Source of the DNA: Thermohalobaculum sp039180675
Lineage (GTDB): Bacteria > Pseudomonadota > Alphaproteobacteria > Rhodobacterales > Rhodobacteraceae
Direction: 5' to 3'
Assembly (NCBI GenBank): GCA_039180675.1
Contig: JBCDDC010000018.1
Location: 40,586-104,585, forward strand
Length of the DNA: 64,000 bases
Shown: positions 46,731 through 55,352 of the stretch, in pieces
Layout: the number at the start of each line of letters is the position of its first letter
How positions within the stretch are numbered: the stretch's first letter is position 1
Made by a program: the position numbers and the translations under genes
Notes under the pieces: generated by a model
What the model was told of the DNA's origin: nothing
The model's database searches: none
Seen by the model: the letters and a program-made list of their open reading frames with translations, nothing else

Positions 46731-48362
46731 ATGCTCGGCAACATGCAGGACTGGCCGCTGAGGGTCAGCCACATCATCGACCATGCCGCGCGGTACCACA
46801 CCAATCGCGAACTGATCTGCCGCTCGATCGAGGGGCCGATCACCCGCTCGACCTGGGGCCAGACGCAAGAGCGCGCCCGCAAGGTCACACAGATGCTCCG
46901 CCGTCTGGGCGTGAAGCCCGGTGATGTGATCGGCTGCATGGCCTGGAACACGATCCGGCATATGGAGATCTGGTACGGCGTTCCGGGTGCAGGGGCGGTT
47001 CTGCACACCCTGAACCCGCGCCTGTCGATCGAGCAGCTCACCTACATCATCGACCACGCCGAAGATCAGTGGGTCTTCATCGATCATGACATCCTCGCCG
47101 TGCTGGAGCCGGTCGCGCCCAACCTGCCGAAAGTCAAAGGCTATATTGTGATGACCGATCGCGAGCACATGCCCGAGACCTCGCTGCCCAACGCGCTCTG
47201 CTTCGAGGAATTGGTGGAGGCCGAGGACGGCGATGCCGGATGGGAGCCTGTGGATGAGCGCGCGGCCTGCGGGATCTGCTACACCTCTGGCACCACCGGC
47301 AATCCCAAGGGGGTGGTCTATTCGCACCGCTCCAACGTGCTGCATGCAATGGCAATGATCCAGCCGGACATGTTCGCGCTCAGCTCGAACGACTGGATGA
47401 TGCCGGTTGTCCCCCTGTTCCACGCCAATGGCTGGTCGACCGGCTATGCGACCCCCATGGCAGGCGCGACCATGGTGCTGCCGGGCCGGATGATGGACCC
47501 GGCGAGCCTCTATCAGATGCTCGATCTGGGTGTCACCTGCACTGCGGCGGTGCCGACCGTCTGGCTACCGCTGCTCGCCTATCTGAATGAGACCGGCAAC
47601 ATGCTGCCGCATCTCGACCGGGTGGTGATCGGCGGCTCCTCCTGCCCGCGCGCGGTGATCGAGGCGTTCCAGAACATCTATGACGTGCAGGTGCTCCATG
47701 CCTGGGGCATGACGGAGACCTCGCCGCTGGGCTCATTCTGCACCTTCAAGCCGGAGGTTGCGAAACTGCCGCCTGAGGAGCGGATCGAGGTTCAGCTCAA
47801 GGTCGGCCACCCGCCCTTCACCGTCGATCTCGAGATCAAGGATGACGACAACAAGCTCGTGCCGTGGGACGATCAGAGCCAGGGCCGGCTCCTGATCCGC
47901 GGGCCGGGCGTCGTGAAGCGCTACCTCAAATTCGACGAGGACACGATCGACGCGGACGGCTGGTTCGACACCGGCGACGCGGCCACGATGGATGCAAACG
48001 GCTATGTCCGCATCACCGACCGGCTGAAGGACGTGATCAAGTCGGGGGGCGAGTGGATCAGCTCGATCGAGATGGAGAATGCGGCCGTCAGCCACCCGGA
48101 GGTGTTCGAGGCCGCCGCCGTCGCCATGCCGCACCCGAAATGGGACGAGCGCCCGGTTCTGATCATCGTGCCGATGCCCGGCAAGAGCCCGGATCCGGAC
48201 AGCATCATCGATCTCCTCCGCCCCCATTTCGCGAAATGGCAATTGCCGGACGAGATTCTGTTCAGAAATGAGATTCCCCACACCGCAACTGGCAAGATCT
48301 CAAAGCTCAACCTACGTAAGATGCTGAATGAGGAGGGCTACAGGTTGCCCGATCAGCGGTAA
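46731..48362 (+). CDS. AMP-dependent acyl-CoA synthetase
   Basis: A 543-residue adenylate-forming ligase. YTSGTTGNPKGVVYSHRS near residue 185 binds ATP, HAWGMTETSPLG near 325 holds the core, WFDTGDAATMDANGYVRITD near 415 and the C-terminal lysine in HTATGKISKLNLRK complete the set. It activates a fatty or alkanoic acid to its CoA thioester. The size and N terminus recall medium-chain ligases and the 3-methylmercaptopropionate ligase DmdB of roseobacters, but no dmd genes are adjacent, so the substrate is open. Confidence 0.88.
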   Translation: MLGNMQDWPLRVSHIIDHAARYHTNRELICRSIEGPITRSTWGQTQERARKVTQMLRRLGVKPGDVIGCMAWNTIRHMEIWYGVPGAGAVLHTLNPRLSIEQLTYIIDHAEDQWVFIDHDILAVLEPVAPNLPKVKGYIVMTDREHMPETSLPNALCFEELVEAEDGDAGWEPVDERAACGICYTSGTTGNPKGVVYSHRSNVLHAMAMIQPDMFALSSNDWMMPVVPLFHANGWSTGYATPMAGATMVLPGRMMDPASLYQMLDLGVTCTAAVPTVWLPLLAYLNETGNMLPHLDRVVIGGSSCPRAVIEAFQNIYDVQVLHAWGMTETSPLGSFCTFKPEVAKLPPEERIEVQLKVGHPPFTVDLEIKDDDNKLVPWDDQSQGRLLIRGPGVVKRYLKFDEDTIDADGWFDTGDAATMDANGYVRITDRLKDVIKSGGEWISSIEMENAAVSHPEVFEAAAVAMPHPKWDERPVLIIVPMPGKSPDPDSIIDLLRPHFAKWQLPDEILFRNEIPHTATGKISKLNLRKMLNEEGYRLPDQR

Positions 48363-48433
48363 TCTGGGCCGGATGAGCACGTGAGCCGGAAATGTCAGGG
48401 CCGCGCGTGCAATGGAGCGAAAGGATGTAACCT

Positions 48434-48604
48434 ATGCTCATGCGTCTTGCTTTACCGCTGCTGCTCGCGGCCAGTCTGCAGGGCTGTGTCGCTGTTCTTG
48501 CCGGAACCGGGGGCGGCCTGATCGTCGATGAGGGTATCATCGAGAATGACGGCGCCTTCGATCCGCTGGAGAACACCGAGGTGGGTCGAACGATCTACGA
48601 ATAG
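48434..48604 (+). CDS. Small lipoprotein
   Basis: A 56-residue frame with an ATG at 48434 preceded by AAGGATGTAACCT. It begins MLMRLALPLLLAASLQGC, a classical signal with a lipobox LQGC, so the mature protein would be a lipid-anchored peptide of about 39 residues with DEGIIENDGAFDPLE. Its function is unknown. The gap to the ligase stop is 71 bp. Confidence 0.7.
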   Translation: MLMRLALPLLLAASLQGCVAVLAGTGGGLIVDEGIIENDGAFDPLENTEVGRTIYE

Positions 48605-48718
48605 ACCGCGAATTCACGTTATTCTCCGCGTCGGCGCATACGGCCTAGCCTTGTGAGCGATAAGATCATATCATTCAGCTACTGATTTTACGCGTTTATT
48701 GTGGCGAGGGGGATCTCG

Positions 48719-49906
48719 ATGGAAACCGTGCGTGCCCGCTATTCGGGCGACCGATCGACTCTGTTCGATTTAGCAGCCAAATCCGGGTTGCTGACGATAC
48801 TGACGCTAGGCATCTACCGGTTTTGGATGGTGACCAAGCTCAGACAGTTCTATTGGTCTGCGATCCAGATCGAGGGTGATCCTCTGGAATACACCGGCCG
48901 CGCATTGGAAAAGCTGCTTGGCTTCCTGATCGCGCTTGTGATCCTTGCGATCTATCTGGGCGTCGTGAACATTCTGCTGACTTTCCTTGGGCTCTCGGTG
49001 ACCGGCGGTGACCCATTGATCGCTCAACTTGCCATCAATCTCTCCATCCTCGCGACCCTGCCCCTCATCTTCTATGCCCAGTACCGTGGCACAAGCTATG
49101 TATTAGCCCGCACCAGTTGGCGAGGCATACGCTTTGGCCTGAAGCCAGGTGCGTGGGGATACACGATGCGGGCCTTGGGTCTGGTGCTGCTCTCGATCGT
49201 CACCTTTGGGATTATGTATCCATACCAGCACTTCAAGCTGTCAAAATACATCACTGACCGCGCGGCATTCGGATCGCAAAGCTTCGTGCAGGAGGGCAGG
49301 TGGACCCTGCTCCTGAAGCCTTGGCTCGCGGTGTGGGGCACAATCATAGGTGGGGCGATACTGATCGGCGGACTTGCCAGCTCTGGTTCTGGCGGCTCGG
49401 TCTTGGTTTCTCTGCTCGGCGTGGCTCTCTATGTCGTGATTTTCTTTGTGAGCACGCGCTATTTCTTTGTCGCTTTCCAGAAGATCTGGTCGCACAAGCG
49501 ATTGGGAGAGACCCGGTTCACCAGCAAGATCGATCCGACCCAGTGCACGATGATCACGGCCGGGGGGGCTATCATGGTCGGCCTTGCCTCGATTGTCATC
49601 GCCGGTTTGATCGGTGCCGCGGGCTATCTGCTCGGAACGCTGCTGTCGGATGTATTCACCGGCAGTGTCCGGCTCGCTCTCCCGGTTGGTCTGGCATCAA
49701 TCCTCGGCTACCTCTCTATGATCGTGGTTGCCTTTGCGTTGAGCAATGTTCTGATTACGCACAGAATTATGGCCCAGAAGGTCGGTTCAATGGAGATCGA
49801 GAACCTTGCAGCAATGGCACAATCCCAGCAGCGTGCAAGGGAAGAGGCCACTGAGGCCGGCGGTTTCGCCGATGCGCTGAATGTTGATGTCGGGATTGGC
49901 GTCTGA
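48719..49906 (+). CDS. DUF898 (YjgN-family) membrane protein
   Basis: A 395-residue integral membrane protein. The repeating pattern GIYRFWMVTKLRQFYWSAI and LEYTGRALEKLL, followed by several long hydrophobic helices and YRGTSYVLARTSWRGIRFG, is the DUF898 signature. Its role is not known. The ATG at 48719 follows GAGGGGGATC; the GTG at 48701 would put six extra residues ahead. It is convergent with the cyclic-nucleotide-binding protein, which ends 4 bp away. Confidence 0.85.
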   Translation: METVRARYSGDRSTLFDLAAKSGLLTILTLGIYRFWMVTKLRQFYWSAIQIEGDPLEYTGRALEKLLGFLIALVILAIYLGVVNILLTFLGLSVTGGDPLIAQLAINLSILATLPLIFYAQYRGTSYVLARTSWRGIRFGLKPGAWGYTMRALGLVLLSIVTFGIMYPYQHFKLSKYITDRAAFGSQSFVQEGRWTLLLKPWLAVWGTIIGGAILIGGLASSGSGGSVLVSLLGVALYVVIFFVSTRYFFVAFQKIWSHKRLGETRFTSKIDPTQCTMITAGGAIMVGLASIVIAGLIGAAGYLLGTLLSDVFTGSVRLALPVGLASILGYLSMIVVAFALSNVLITHRIMAQKVGSMEIENLAAMAQSQQRAREEATEAGGFADALNVDVGIGV

Positions 49907-49909
49907 GCG

Positions 49910-50578
49910 TCAGGCGCGCTGCACTTTTGCCGCGATGTCACGGGTGACGAGAAGATCGAAGGCAAGTTTGAGTGTCGGGTGGCGTGAGATCAGCCGGTCC
50001 AGCCGCTCGCGGTCCCAGGCGACGTAGTTGCTGCCCGGATCCAGCGCGACCGTGGCGCTCGCAGCCGCGTTGGTCACCATCGCCAGCTCGCCTATGAACG
50101 TCTGTGCGCTATAGCTGAACCGCCTGCCTGCCTTCTCCAGCCGGATATCCCCGTCGATCACATAGTAGAGTTCATCGGGCCGGTCGCCCTCGCGCGTCAG
50201 AACGGTCGACCGCCCGGCTCGGCGGAACGAGGCGATCTTCATCAGGCGGCGGAAATCGCCGGGACGGATGTGGTTGAACATGGCGTAGAGCCGCTCCTCG
50301 TCCGAGGACATCTGAAAACATGTCCGGTCGCGGATGATCTGGACGATGATGAACAGGTTCGCGCAGCCAAGCGCCGTGCCCCAGAAGATCGCGTCCCAGA
50401 GCGGGGTGTCGGGATAGAGCCGATAGTAGGCGATGTAGAGCAGTGTCCCTACAAACAGCATGATCCGAAGGATAAGCTGGTCGCGGATCAGATAGCCGAT
50501 CACCTGCGTCAGCGCCGCGAGATGGACCAGAAACGCCCAGCCGCCGAACTGAAATGCCGCAATGACCGTCTCAAACAT
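49910..50578 (-). CDS. Popeye-like cyclic-nucleotide-binding membrane protein
   Basis: A 222-residue protein with three hydrophobic segments in the first 90 residues and a C-terminal cyclic-nucleotide-binding-like domain (residues 110-200). The domain reads ELYYVIDGDIRLEKAGRRFS, then FIGELAMVTNAAASATV, a loop that lacks the canonical arginine-containing cassette. This layout, three membrane helices followed by the domain, is that of animal Popeye (POPDC) proteins. The ligand is unproven. No kinase or cyclase is adjacent. Confidence 0.75.
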   Translation of the reverse strand: MFETVIAAFQFGGWAFLVHLAALTQVIGYLIRDQLILRIMLFVGTLLYIAYYRLYPDTPLWDAIFWGTALGCANLFIIVQIIRDRTCFQMSSDEERLYAMFNHIRPGDFRRLMKIASFRRAGRSTVLTREGDRPDELYYVIDGDIRLEKAGRRFSYSAQTFIGELAMVTNAAASATVALDPGSNYVAWDRERLDRLISRHPTLKLAFDLLVTRDIAAKVQRA

Positions 50579-50710
50579 ATCCGCTTCCTTCGTACATGCG
50601 GCAACTATGCAGGGGCAGGTTTGTGGCGTCGGTGACGATTTTTACACGGCGAGATTGGCTGGGGGGAGAATGGCGTCGCGCTCGATACGTCCGCTGCCTT
50701 CGCGGGGTGC

Positions 50711-51637
50711 CTAAAGGGTTCCTTCCGACCAGTCGATCACCAGATCGAACCAGCCCGGTGGTATCTCGTGGCCCCCTGAAAACGTCGCAAAACCAAAGCG
50801 CTGACCATTCGCGCACTCGGACCAGAGTTCGAGGGCGAAGCGGCCGGAGACGCCTTCGGTCCCGCCCCGGCAATTGGCTTTCGAGAGCAGGGTCTGCAGG
50901 CTCTTCTCCGCACTCTCCCACCCGATCCAGCCGTCTTTCGGTTCCTCGCCCTCGATAGGCAGCACCAGGTCGCGGTCGCCATGGCCGTGCAGCAGGCTGA
51001 AACGCGGGGTGCGCCGCCCGCAGGACTCCGGCCTGCCGCGCGCCAGCGTGCCGCCAAGGGTGGCGACGGAGCTAAACGGCAGCCGGGTGCTCGCACAGGC
51101 GAAGTACCACGCGAAGGTCGCGCCGTTCGAGAAGCCGGACAGGATGATCCGGTCCGGGTCCACAGGAAAACGGGCGACGGCATCCGAGATCGTGTTCCGC
51201 GTGAACTGGTAATCGTCGCGCGTTCCGCGTCGGCCCTCGAAAATCCAGCCTGTCCCGGTCTCCCCGCCCGCATACTGGACGTCGAGCGCGGTGGGCGCGA
51301 TCAGGCCGTAACCACGTTCGAGCGCGGCCCGGCGCAGCGGGCCGGAGATGATCCGCGCCCCGGAGCCTTTTGAGCCATGCATCATCACGATGACCGGGAA
51401 GGGGCCGTCTCCTTCGGGGAGTGCGATGTGATAGATGCGTTGGCCCACTTTGCAGGGTATGTCTGCGCTGCCGCAGGCCAGCGTCGCCTCGGCCGGGCCA
51501 CTGGACCCGACACCACCAGCCAGACCGTCGAGGATACTTGCGAGATCGGGCGTCTCAAGCGTGAGCGGGCGCGGCAGGATCACCCAGAGAAAGAAAAGCC
51601 CGCTGATCAGGGAAAGATAAGCCGCAATCCGAAACAT
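50711..51637 (-). CDS. PHB-depolymerase/LpqC-like esterase (copy 3)
   Basis: A 308-residue alpha/beta hydrolase with an N-terminal membrane anchor (MFRIAAYLSLISGLFFLWVI), an oxyanion segment VIVMMHGSKGSG near residue 80, GFSNGAT with the nucleophile serine near 168 and a C-terminal SGGHEIPPGW with the catalytic histidine. It belongs to the same family as the tandem pair near 7-8.5 kb but is clearly more diverged. A polyester or carbohydrate-ester substrate outside the cytoplasm is likely. Confidence 0.82.
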   Translation of the reverse strand: MFRIAAYLSLISGLFFLWVILPRPLTLETPDLASILDGLAGGVGSSGPAEATLACGSADIPCKVGQRIYHIALPEGDGPFPVIVMMHGSKGSGARIISGPLRRAALERGYGLIAPTALDVQYAGGETGTGWIFEGRRGTRDDYQFTRNTISDAVARFPVDPDRIILSGFSNGATFAWYFACASTRLPFSSVATLGGTLARGRPESCGRRTPRFSLLHGHGDRDLVLPIEGEEPKDGWIGWESAEKSLQTLLSKANCRGGTEGVSGRFALELWSECANGQRFGFATFSGGHEIPPGWFDLVIDWSEGTL

Positions 51638-51721
51638 GAAATCTCTATTGCCCGTGCGATCAATCGCCTAGCTGTAAGCATTATTCCAGTGATGCCGGGG
51701 CGGCAAGCGCCCCGGAAAGTC

Positions 51722-52603
51722 TCAGTGATTGCCGCGGACCAGCCGGTCGTAGCTTTCCGTCATGTCGCGGGTCAGGGCGCCGACCTCGAAATTGTAGCCG
51801 TCGATCGCGCCTACGGGGGTGACCTCGGCGGCCGTGCCGGTAAGCCAGCATTGCTGGAAACTCTCCATCTCGGCGGGCTCGATATGGCGCTCGACCACCT
51901 CGACCCCGCGCTCCTTGAGCATCTGGATCACGGTCTGGCGGGTGATCCCGTCGAGGAAGCAGTCCGGGTCCGGCGTGTGCACGACACCGTCCTTGACAAA
52001 GAAGACATTCGCCCCGGTCGCCTCGGCCACATAGCCGCGGTAGTCCATCATCAGGGCGTCCGAGCAGCCTTTCGCTTCGGCCGCATGCTTGGACATGGTG
52101 CAGATCATGTAGAGACCGGCCGCCTTGGCCTTGCAGGGGATCGTCTCGGGCGAGGGGCGTTTCCACTTCGAGATGTCGAGCTTCGCACCCTTCATCTTCG
52201 CATCGCCGTAATAGGCGCCCCACTCCCAAGCCGCGACCGCCATGCGGACCGGGTTTCGCGCGGATGCGACACCCATGTCTTCGCCGGAGCCGCGCCAGCA
52301 GACCACGCGGACATAGGCGTCGCTCATATCGTTCGCCTTCATGACCGCATCCTTCGCGGCCTCGATCTCATCGACGGTGTAGGGGATCGGGATATCCATC
52401 TGCTCGCCCGAGAACAGCAGCCGCTCGGAATGCGCCTCCGACTTGAAGATATGTCCGCCATAGGCGCGCTCCCCCTCGAAGACGCTCGAGCCGTAATGCA
52501 TCGCGTGGGTCAGGATATGCACATTGGCCTCGCGCCAGGGCACCATCCGGCCGTCCAGCCAGATCCATCCGTCGCGATTGTCATAGGCTCCATCAGCGGC
52601 CAT
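51722..52603 (-). CDS. ilvE: Branched-chain amino acid aminotransferase
   Basis: A 293-residue class IV PLP aminotransferase. HAMHYGSSVFEGERAY near the N terminus, DYRGYVAEATGANVFFVKDG near residue 185 and ECWLTGTAAEVTPV-like QCWLTGTAAEVTPVGAIDG near 258 are the family landmarks. It interconverts leucine, isoleucine and valine with their keto acids. The ATG at 52603 follows GTGAGGAAACGACC; the frame upstream is longer but lacks a better ribosome site. It diverges from petP. Confidence 0.93.
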   Translation of the reverse strand: MAADGAYDNRDGWIWLDGRMVPWREANVHILTHAMHYGSSVFEGERAYGGHIFKSEAHSERLLFSGEQMDIPIPYTVDEIEAAKDAVMKANDMSDAYVRVVCWRGSGEDMGVASARNPVRMAVAAWEWGAYYGDAKMKGAKLDISKWKRPSPETIPCKAKAAGLYMICTMSKHAAEAKGCSDALMMDYRGYVAEATGANVFFVKDGVVHTPDPDCFLDGITRQTVIQMLKERGVEVVERHIEPAEMESFQQCWLTGTAAEVTPVGAIDGYNFEVGALTRDMTESYDRLVRGNH

Positions 52604-52713
52604 GGTCGTTTCCTCACAAAATCCCCTATGGGATGTTTCCATTTATTTCGTTCCGGATGCCTTTGGCGACATTTCCAGTCTCCAGAACGCGACGGGAGGT
52701 ATCATCGGGCTGG

Positions 52714-52741
52714 TAATCAGTCAATAAGGCTGACATAATTA
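52714..52741. promoter_or_regulatory. Candidate MarR-type operator between ilvE and petP
   Basis: TAATCAGTCA at 52714-52723 is matched as the inverted TGACATAATTA at 52731-52741, a near-perfect 28-bp palindrome in an AT-rich setting. It lies 45 bp upstream of the petP ATG. MarR proteins bind such sites, often upstream of their own gene. Confidence 0.45.
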
Positions 52742-52786
52742 GTGAAGAGAGGCTCCCATAAGGCCTCATACGCAGAGGGGCATGAC

Positions 52787-53317
52787 ATGCCGAAACCTCC
52801 GGGCACCCGCCCGACCGTCGGGGGGTTCAACCGGTCCGACCAGTTGCTGTACCTGACCGACGAGCAGTTGCGTCAGGGGATAGAGCTGATGTTCTTCGCC
52901 TATCGCGACTTTACCTCCGACCCGGATCAGGTTCTGGCCGAGAGGGGGTACGGGCGTGCGCATCACCGTGCGATCCACTTCATCAAGCGACGGCCCGGGA
53001 TCTCGATCGCGGGCCTTCTCAACATCCTGCAGGTGACCAAACAGTCGCTCAACCGGGTGCTGCGCCAGCTTGTCGAAGACGGCCTTGTCACCTCGCGAAC
53101 CGGCGAGGTGGACCGGCGGCAGCGTTTGCTGCATCTTTCCGAGGCCGGCCAGGACCTGGAGCGTCAGCTCTCCGAGCTACAGCGCGCCCGAATCCGCCGG
53201 GCCTATGCAGAAGTCGGGCCGGAAGCGGTCGCCGGTTTCCGTTTAGTGCTCGAGCAGATGATAAATGAAGACCAGCGCGACGAGGTTCTCTCTCTCGTCG
53301 GGCAACAAAGTGAATAA
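52787..53317 (+). CDS. petP: MarR-family regulator PetP
   Basis: A 176-residue protein. The winged helix is clear: GYGRAHHRAIHFIKRRPGI, VTKQSLNRVLRQLVEDGLV and DRRQRLLHLSEAG. The position directly before an OmpR-type response regulator of PetR size matches the petP-petR pair of Rhodobacter, which is needed for cytochrome bc1 expression. The ATG at 52787 follows AGAGGGG. It is 13 bp from petR. Confidence 0.8.
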   Translation: MPKPPGTRPTVGGFNRSDQLLYLTDEQLRQGIELMFFAYRDFTSDPDQVLAERGYGRAHHRAIHFIKRRPGISIAGLLNILQVTKQSLNRVLRQLVEDGLVTSRTGEVDRRQRLLHLSEAGQDLERQLSELQRARIRRAYAEVGPEAVAGFRLVLEQMINEDQRDEVLSLVGQQSE

Positions 53318-53330
53318 ACGGGGGGGCGGT

Positions 53331-54044
53331 ATGACCGCGGAAGACGACCTCGCACCGAGCCATATCCTCATCATTGATGACGACTCGCGGATCCGGGACC
53401 TGCTCAGGCGGTTCCTGTCGCGCCACGGCTATATCGTGACCACGGCCCGTGACGCGGCCCATGCCAGCCGCCTGCTGGTCAACCTCGCCTTCGACCTGCT
53501 GGTGGTCGATGTGATGATGCCCGATGAGGACGGCATCAGCTTCACCAAACGGATGCGCAACGAGATTGACTCCCCGATCCTGCTTCTCACGGCCAAGAGC
53601 GAAGTCGAGGACCGGATCGTCGGTCTAGAGGCCGGGGCAGACGACTACCTCGCCAAACCGTTCGAGCCGCGCGAATTGCTGCTCAGATGCGCGGCGATCC
53701 TGCGCCGGGCGATCCCGCAGGCCGAGCCGGATGCGCCGCCCAAGGTGCTGGCGCTGGGGCGCAACCGCTATGACATCCTGCGCGGCGAGCTGATCTGCGA
53801 CGGCGAGCCTGTGCGCCTGACCTCGACCGAACAGGCGCTCATGCGGGTCTTCTCGGTCAAGCCGAACGAGCCTGTCAGCCGGGAGCGTTTGGCGGAGGAG
53901 CTGGGCGGCACGGATGGCGGGGTGCAGGAGCGTGCGGTGGACGTGCAGATTACCCGGCTGCGCCGCAAGCTGGAGATCGATCCGAAAAGCCCCCGCTACC
54001 TTCAAACCGTGCGCGGTTCGGGCTACATGCTGACCCCGGATTGA
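53331..54044 (+). CDS. petR: OmpR-family response regulator PetR
   Basis: A 237-residue protein, the length reported for PetR. The receiver domain carries IDDDSRIRDLL and the phosphoacceptor D60 in LLVVDVMMPDEDG; the C-terminal winged helix has SRERLAEELGG and VDVQITRLRRKLE. No sensor kinase gene is next to it. The ATG at 53331 follows GGGGGGCGGT. The name rests on pairing with the MarR gene and length. Confidence 0.82.
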   Translation: MTAEDDLAPSHILIIDDDSRIRDLLRRFLSRHGYIVTTARDAAHASRLLVNLAFDLLVVDVMMPDEDGISFTKRMRNEIDSPILLLTAKSEVEDRIVGLEAGADDYLAKPFEPRELLLRCAAILRRAIPQAEPDAPPKVLALGRNRYDILRGELICDGEPVRLTSTEQALMRVFSVKPNEPVSRERLAEELGGTDGGVQERAVDVQITRLRRKLEIDPKSPRYLQTVRGSGYMLTPD

Positions 54045-54065
54045 CTGTCAACTCAGACTGACAGT
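54044..54065. terminator. Weak hairpin after petR
   Basis: ACTGTCA at 54044-54050 is inverted as TGACAGT at 54059-54065, overlapping the petR stop codon by one base. The stem is short and no T-run follows, so a terminator is only a suggestion. Confidence 0.3.
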
Positions 54066-54106
54066 GCTCGATTGCCTCCGGAGATTTACGCCGCTACGAT
54101 GCCGTG

Positions 54107-55048
54107 ATGCCCGTCCTGGTTTACACCCATCCCTACAGCCACAGGCACGTCACACCCCCGGGCCATCCGGAGCGGGTCGATCGCATCGTGACGCTCGATG
54201 CCCTGCTGGCAGAGGCGCCGTTTGCGGACTGGCCGCGCGCCGACCCGCCTCAGGCGGGCGATGATGCGCTCAAGCGTGCCCATGATGCGGCCTATGTGGA
54301 CAAGATCATCGCGGCCTCGCCTGCGGATGGGTGGGTCAGCCTCGACCCCGACACCCATATGTGCCCGGACAGTCTGGTGGCCGCGCGCCACGCGGCGGGC
54401 TCGAACATCGCTGCCGTCGATGCGGTCCTCGACGGCACGGCGAAGGCCGCCTTTTGCTGCATGCGTCCCTGTGGCCACCATGCCGAGCGGGACAGGGCCA
54501 TGGGCTTCTGCCTGTTCGACAGTGTCGCCGTCGGTGCGCTCCATGCGCTCGACGTGCGCGGGCTTGAGCGGGTCGCGATCATCGACTTCGATGTCCATCA
54601 CGGCAACGGCACGCAGGATATCTTCGAGCGCGACGGTCGTGTCCTCTTCGCCTCGTCGCATCAGATGCCGCTCTACCCTGGCACGGGCGGCGCGCAGGAG
54701 ACGGGTGTCGGCAATATCGTCAACGCGCCCCTCCCGCCGATGAGCGGCGGCGTTGAGATGCGGTCGGCCTATACGGGAAAGATCCTGCCGGCCGTGCATA
54801 AGTTTGACCCGCAGCTCGTGATGATCTCCGCCGGTTTCGACGCCCATCGCGACGATCCGCTGGCCAATCTGAACTGGTTGCCCGAGGATTTCGCTTGGGT
54901 GACCGAGGAAATCTGCAAGATCGCGGCGGAATGCTGCGAGGGGCGGGTGGTCTCGACGCTCGAAGGCGGCTATGACCTCGATGGCCTGAGGGCGAGTTGC
55001 CGGGCGCATCTCGAAGCCCTGGACTGCCATGTTGGGAGCCTCGCATGA
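54107..55048 (+). CDS. Histone-deacetylase-family amidohydrolase
   Basis: A 313-residue arginase/deacetylase fold protein. Zinc and catalytic residues are in RPCGHHAERDRAMGFCLF near residue 122, IIDFDVHHGNGTQDIF near 162 and SAGFDAHRDDPL near 244, ending with LEGGYDLDGL. Bacterial members remove acetyl groups from polyamines, acetoin-related or unknown substrates. A GTG at 54104 is an alternative start. Its stop overlaps the xseB start (ATGA). Confidence 0.87.
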   Translation: MPVLVYTHPYSHRHVTPPGHPERVDRIVTLDALLAEAPFADWPRADPPQAGDDALKRAHDAAYVDKIIAASPADGWVSLDPDTHMCPDSLVAARHAAGSNIAAVDAVLDGTAKAAFCCMRPCGHHAERDRAMGFCLFDSVAVGALHALDVRGLERVAIIDFDVHHGNGTQDIFERDGRVLFASSHQMPLYPGTGGAQETGVGNIVNAPLPPMSGGVEMRSAYTGKILPAVHKFDPQLVMISAGFDAHRDDPLANLNWLPEDFAWVTEEICKIAAECCEGRVVSTLEGGYDLDGLRASCRAHLEALDCHVGSLA

Positions 55049-55284
55049 CCGACAAGCCGATTGCGGAAATGAGTTTCGAGGAAGCGCTGGCAGCGCTCGA
55101 GTCCGTCGTTGGACAACTTGAGGGTGGCCAAGTGCCGCTGGAGGAGTCGATCGCGCTATACGAGCGCGGCGATGCGCTGAAGAAACACTGTGAAGAGCGG
55201 TTGAAAGCCGCTGAACTAAAGGTGCAAAAGATCGTCGGCGGGACACCCGAAAATCCCGATCTCGCTGACTTTGATGCGAACTGA
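55045..55284 (+). CDS. xseB: Exodeoxyribonuclease VII small subunit
   Basis: A 79-residue protein with the XseB helical core SFEEALAALESVVGQLEGGQ and PLEESIALYERGDALKKHC. It joins XseA to form an exonuclease for single-stranded DNA. The start overlaps the deacetylase stop in an ATGA. dxs begins 68 bp later; in many relatives a farnesyl diphosphate synthase gene sits between the two, and here it does not. Confidence 0.95.
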   Translation: MTDKPIAEMSFEEALAALESVVGQLEGGQVPLEESIALYERGDALKKHCEERLKAAELKVQKIVGGTPENPDLADFDAN

Positions 55285-55352
55285 TCGTGATTGGCTTGCA
55301 ACCAGAGACTATGCAAGATGCCGCAAGAAAGACCGAATTTGGGGATCAATAA

